A stretch of DNA of 52,887 nt, taken from positions 1 through 52,887 of the forward strand of contig CAIYDT010000126.1 in the NCBI GenBank assembly GCA_903924985.1, written 5' to 3'. Positions 51,761-52,887 of the stretch are shown piece by piece. Below the pieces are notes generated by a model. The model had not been told where the DNA came from. It did not search any database and saw nothing but the letters and a program-made list of their open reading frames with translations. This DNA comes from an uncultured Acetobacteraceae bacterium. Its GTDB lineage: Bacteria > Pseudomonadota > Alphaproteobacteria > Acetobacterales > Acetobacteraceae. Both the position numbers and the translations under genes were made by a program. How positions within the stretch are numbered: position 1 is the stretch's first letter; every line of letters starts with the position of its first letter.

Positions 51761-52528
51761 ATGAAAGAACGCATTGTCGATGTCCCCGCGGCCGATGGCC
51801 AGATGGAGACCTTCATAACGCATCCCGAGCAGGGCGGGTCGTTCGCCGCTGTGGTTCTTTACATGGACGTGTGGGGCATCCGCGAGGAACTGTACGACAT
51901 TGCGAGGCGGATCGCGACCGTCGGTTACTGCGTGGCCGTGCCGGATCTGTACTACCGCCAAGGCCGGGTCAGGCATGAGTTTCGCGACGCAAACAACCGC
52001 ATGATCTCATTGCATGCTCTGCCGGAGGCGGACCGGGCGAAGGTGACGGCGCCGCTGGCGCGGCTGAGCGACACCATGGTGGTGGCCGATACCGGCGCGT
52101 TGATCCGGTATCTGGATGCCGAGGCGCCGGTGCGGCCAGGACCGATGGGGTCGGTCGGCTACTGCATGGGCGGGCGGCACGTAGTGAGCGTCGCCGAGGC
52201 CTACCCCGACCGATTCAAGGCCTCGGCCGGGTTGCATCCAACGAGCCTGATTTCCGATCGTCCGGACTCGCCGCATTTGCATCTGGATCGCCTGCGGGGG
52301 GAGCTGTACTGCGGCTTCGCGGAAACCGATGCCTACGCCCCGCTTTCGATGATCCAGGAGCTGGACGGGATGCTTGCGGGCTGTTCCGTTGGCTACCAGC
52401 GCGAGGTCCACAAGGGCGCGGTGCACGGCTATGCGCTGCCAGACCGCGACATCCACCACAAAGCCGGTGCGAATCGGGACTGGGAGCTGATTTTCGCCAT
52501 GTATCGGCGGCAGCTCGGGCCTGTTTGA
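51761..52528 (+). CDS. dienelactone hydrolase family protein
   Basis: 255-aa alpha/beta hydrolase of the DLH type, which opens dienelactone on the chlorocatechol and hydroxyquinol routes. The Cys nucleophile is in GSVGYCMGGRHVV, with an acidic residue in FAETDAYAP and His in HKGAVHGYALPD. The oxyanion region is VVLYMDVWGIREELYDIARR. The ATG at 51761 is the first in frame with a plausible start. It sits beside an ABM monooxygenase and a CoA transferase, suggesting a common aromatic-acid pathway. Confidence 0.92.
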   Translation: MKERIVDVPAADGQMETFITHPEQGGSFAAVVLYMDVWGIREELYDIARRIATVGYCVAVPDLYYRQGRVRHEFRDANNRMISLHALPEADRAKVTAPLARLSDTMVVADTGALIRYLDAEAPVRPGPMGSVGYCMGGRHVVSVAEAYPDRFKASAGLHPTSLISDRPDSPHLHLDRLRGELYCGFAETDAYAPLSMIQELDGMLAGCSVGYQREVHKGAVHGYALPDRDIHHKAGANRDWELIFAMYRRQLGPV

Positions 52529-52626
52529 GGTATTCGCGAGGCGATACGACAGCCCCGGTGGGCGCAACGGAATTTTTTGCCGTAACGATCGTTCTTTAAG
52601 GCATGCATTTGCCCAGCGGGTCCCGC

Positions 52627-52655
52627 TTGCGTGCGGGGTCTTCCCCCGCTATAGA
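52627..52655 (+). promoter_or_regulatory. rpmI promoter
   Basis: TTGCGT (52627-52632), 17-nt spacer, TATAGA (52650-52655). The spacer is itself a near-perfect hairpin (GCGGGG / CCCCGC). The expected leader to rpmI is about 100 nt and GC-rich, with inverted repeats such as CCTCGGA-N3-TCCGGGG, a place where ribosomal-protein feedback could act. Confidence 0.6.
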
Positions 52656-52763
52656 CCCGCCCCTCAGTCTGCGAGCCCGGGCCTGGATGGGCATGCCCGG
52701 CCGCGACTGCGTGCTTCCTCGGATGATCCGGGGTCATAGCGCGCCCCTTAGAAGGAGACCGAA

Positions 52764-52887
52764 ATGCCCAAAATGAAGACCAAATCGTCGGTCAAAAAGC
52801 GGTTCAAGATCACCGCGACCGGCAAAGTGATGGCTGGCCCTGGCAAGAAGCGCCACTGCCTGTCCGCCCGTTCTCAGAAGGCCAAGC
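52764..52887 (+). CDS. rpmI: 50S ribosomal protein L35 (partial, cut by window end)
   Basis: The first 41 codons of L35 are present: [20 protein letters not shown], then [21 protein letters not shown]35 is normally about 65 aa, so roughly a third is beyond the window. AAGGAG lies before the ATG. In many alphaproteobacteria rpmI is followed by rplT and pheST and infC is elsewhere; here the upstream gene is an unrelated hydrolase, consistent with that layout. Confidence 0.96.
   Translation, partial: MPKMKTKSSVKKRFKITATGKVMAGPGKKRHCLSARSQKAK

Overview
The window is GC-rich chromosomal DNA, most likely from an alphaproteobacterium of the Acetobacteraceae (Rhodospirillales). This is inferred from high GC, frequent GTG starts, an rpmI with its own promoter and no infC just upstream, a Hint_2-type protein, a large set of LLM, TRAP and TauD genes, and NF038122-type metalloproteases. 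It runs from rplQ (left edge) to rpmI (cut at the right edge). No rRNA, CRISPR array or intact insertion sequence was seen.

Left part (0-13 kb): rplQ and its terminator; an epimerase; an orphan polar amino-acid binding protein whose ribosome binding site lies in a perfect hairpin; an MFS exporter; an LLM monooxygenase; a Hint / GW-rich domain / glycosyltransferase fusion; a citrate-synthase homologue; and two tandem NF038122-type metalloproteases. One metalloprotease carries an RTX-like C-terminus. The other is broken by a frameshift and an amber stop, but its PEP-CTERM tail is still readable.

Molybdenum-hydroxylase maturation operon (13.1-17.8 kb, minus): a frameshifted coxE, a one-domain XdhC/CoxI, an FAH-type hydratase, a Rossmann-type XdhC and a MoeA-like/MocA-like fusion. 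No hydroxylase structural genes are present. Beside it is a small toxin/defence island (17.9-19.6 kb): higBA, an MNT nucleotidyltransferase with a decayed HEPN partner, and a low-GC HEPN-like gene that is frameshifted. A tRNA-Gly(UCC) follows.

Catabolic and transport part (20-33.7 kb and 36.6-40.9 kb): a class III aminotransferase, glyoxalase-like protein, SDR, ArsM, two TauD dioxygenases, MFS, a complete TRAP operon, three LLM flavin oxidoreductases, an alpha/beta hydrolase and orphan TRAP and branched-chain binding proteins. A second higBA and an orphan low-GC gene that may be nuclease-like sit at 33.7-35.3 kb, next to hrcA. A degenerate Cys-rich HGG-type gene remnant lies at 38 kb.

Right part (40.8-52.9 kb): an overlapping rhodanese-comF-sulfotransferase operon, in which the sulfotransferase carries the same GW-rich domain as the Hint-glycosyltransferase; a methyltransferase-dapB pair; a Rieske ferredoxin with two ACMSD-like amidohydrolases; an aminotransferase; a CaiB-type CoA transferase; an ABM monooxygenase; a dienelactone hydrolase; and rpmI. 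Overall this is a housekeeping backbone carrying a broad aromatic, organosulfur or xenobiotic catabolic repertoire, with several recently broken genes, three of them disrupted at C/G runs.
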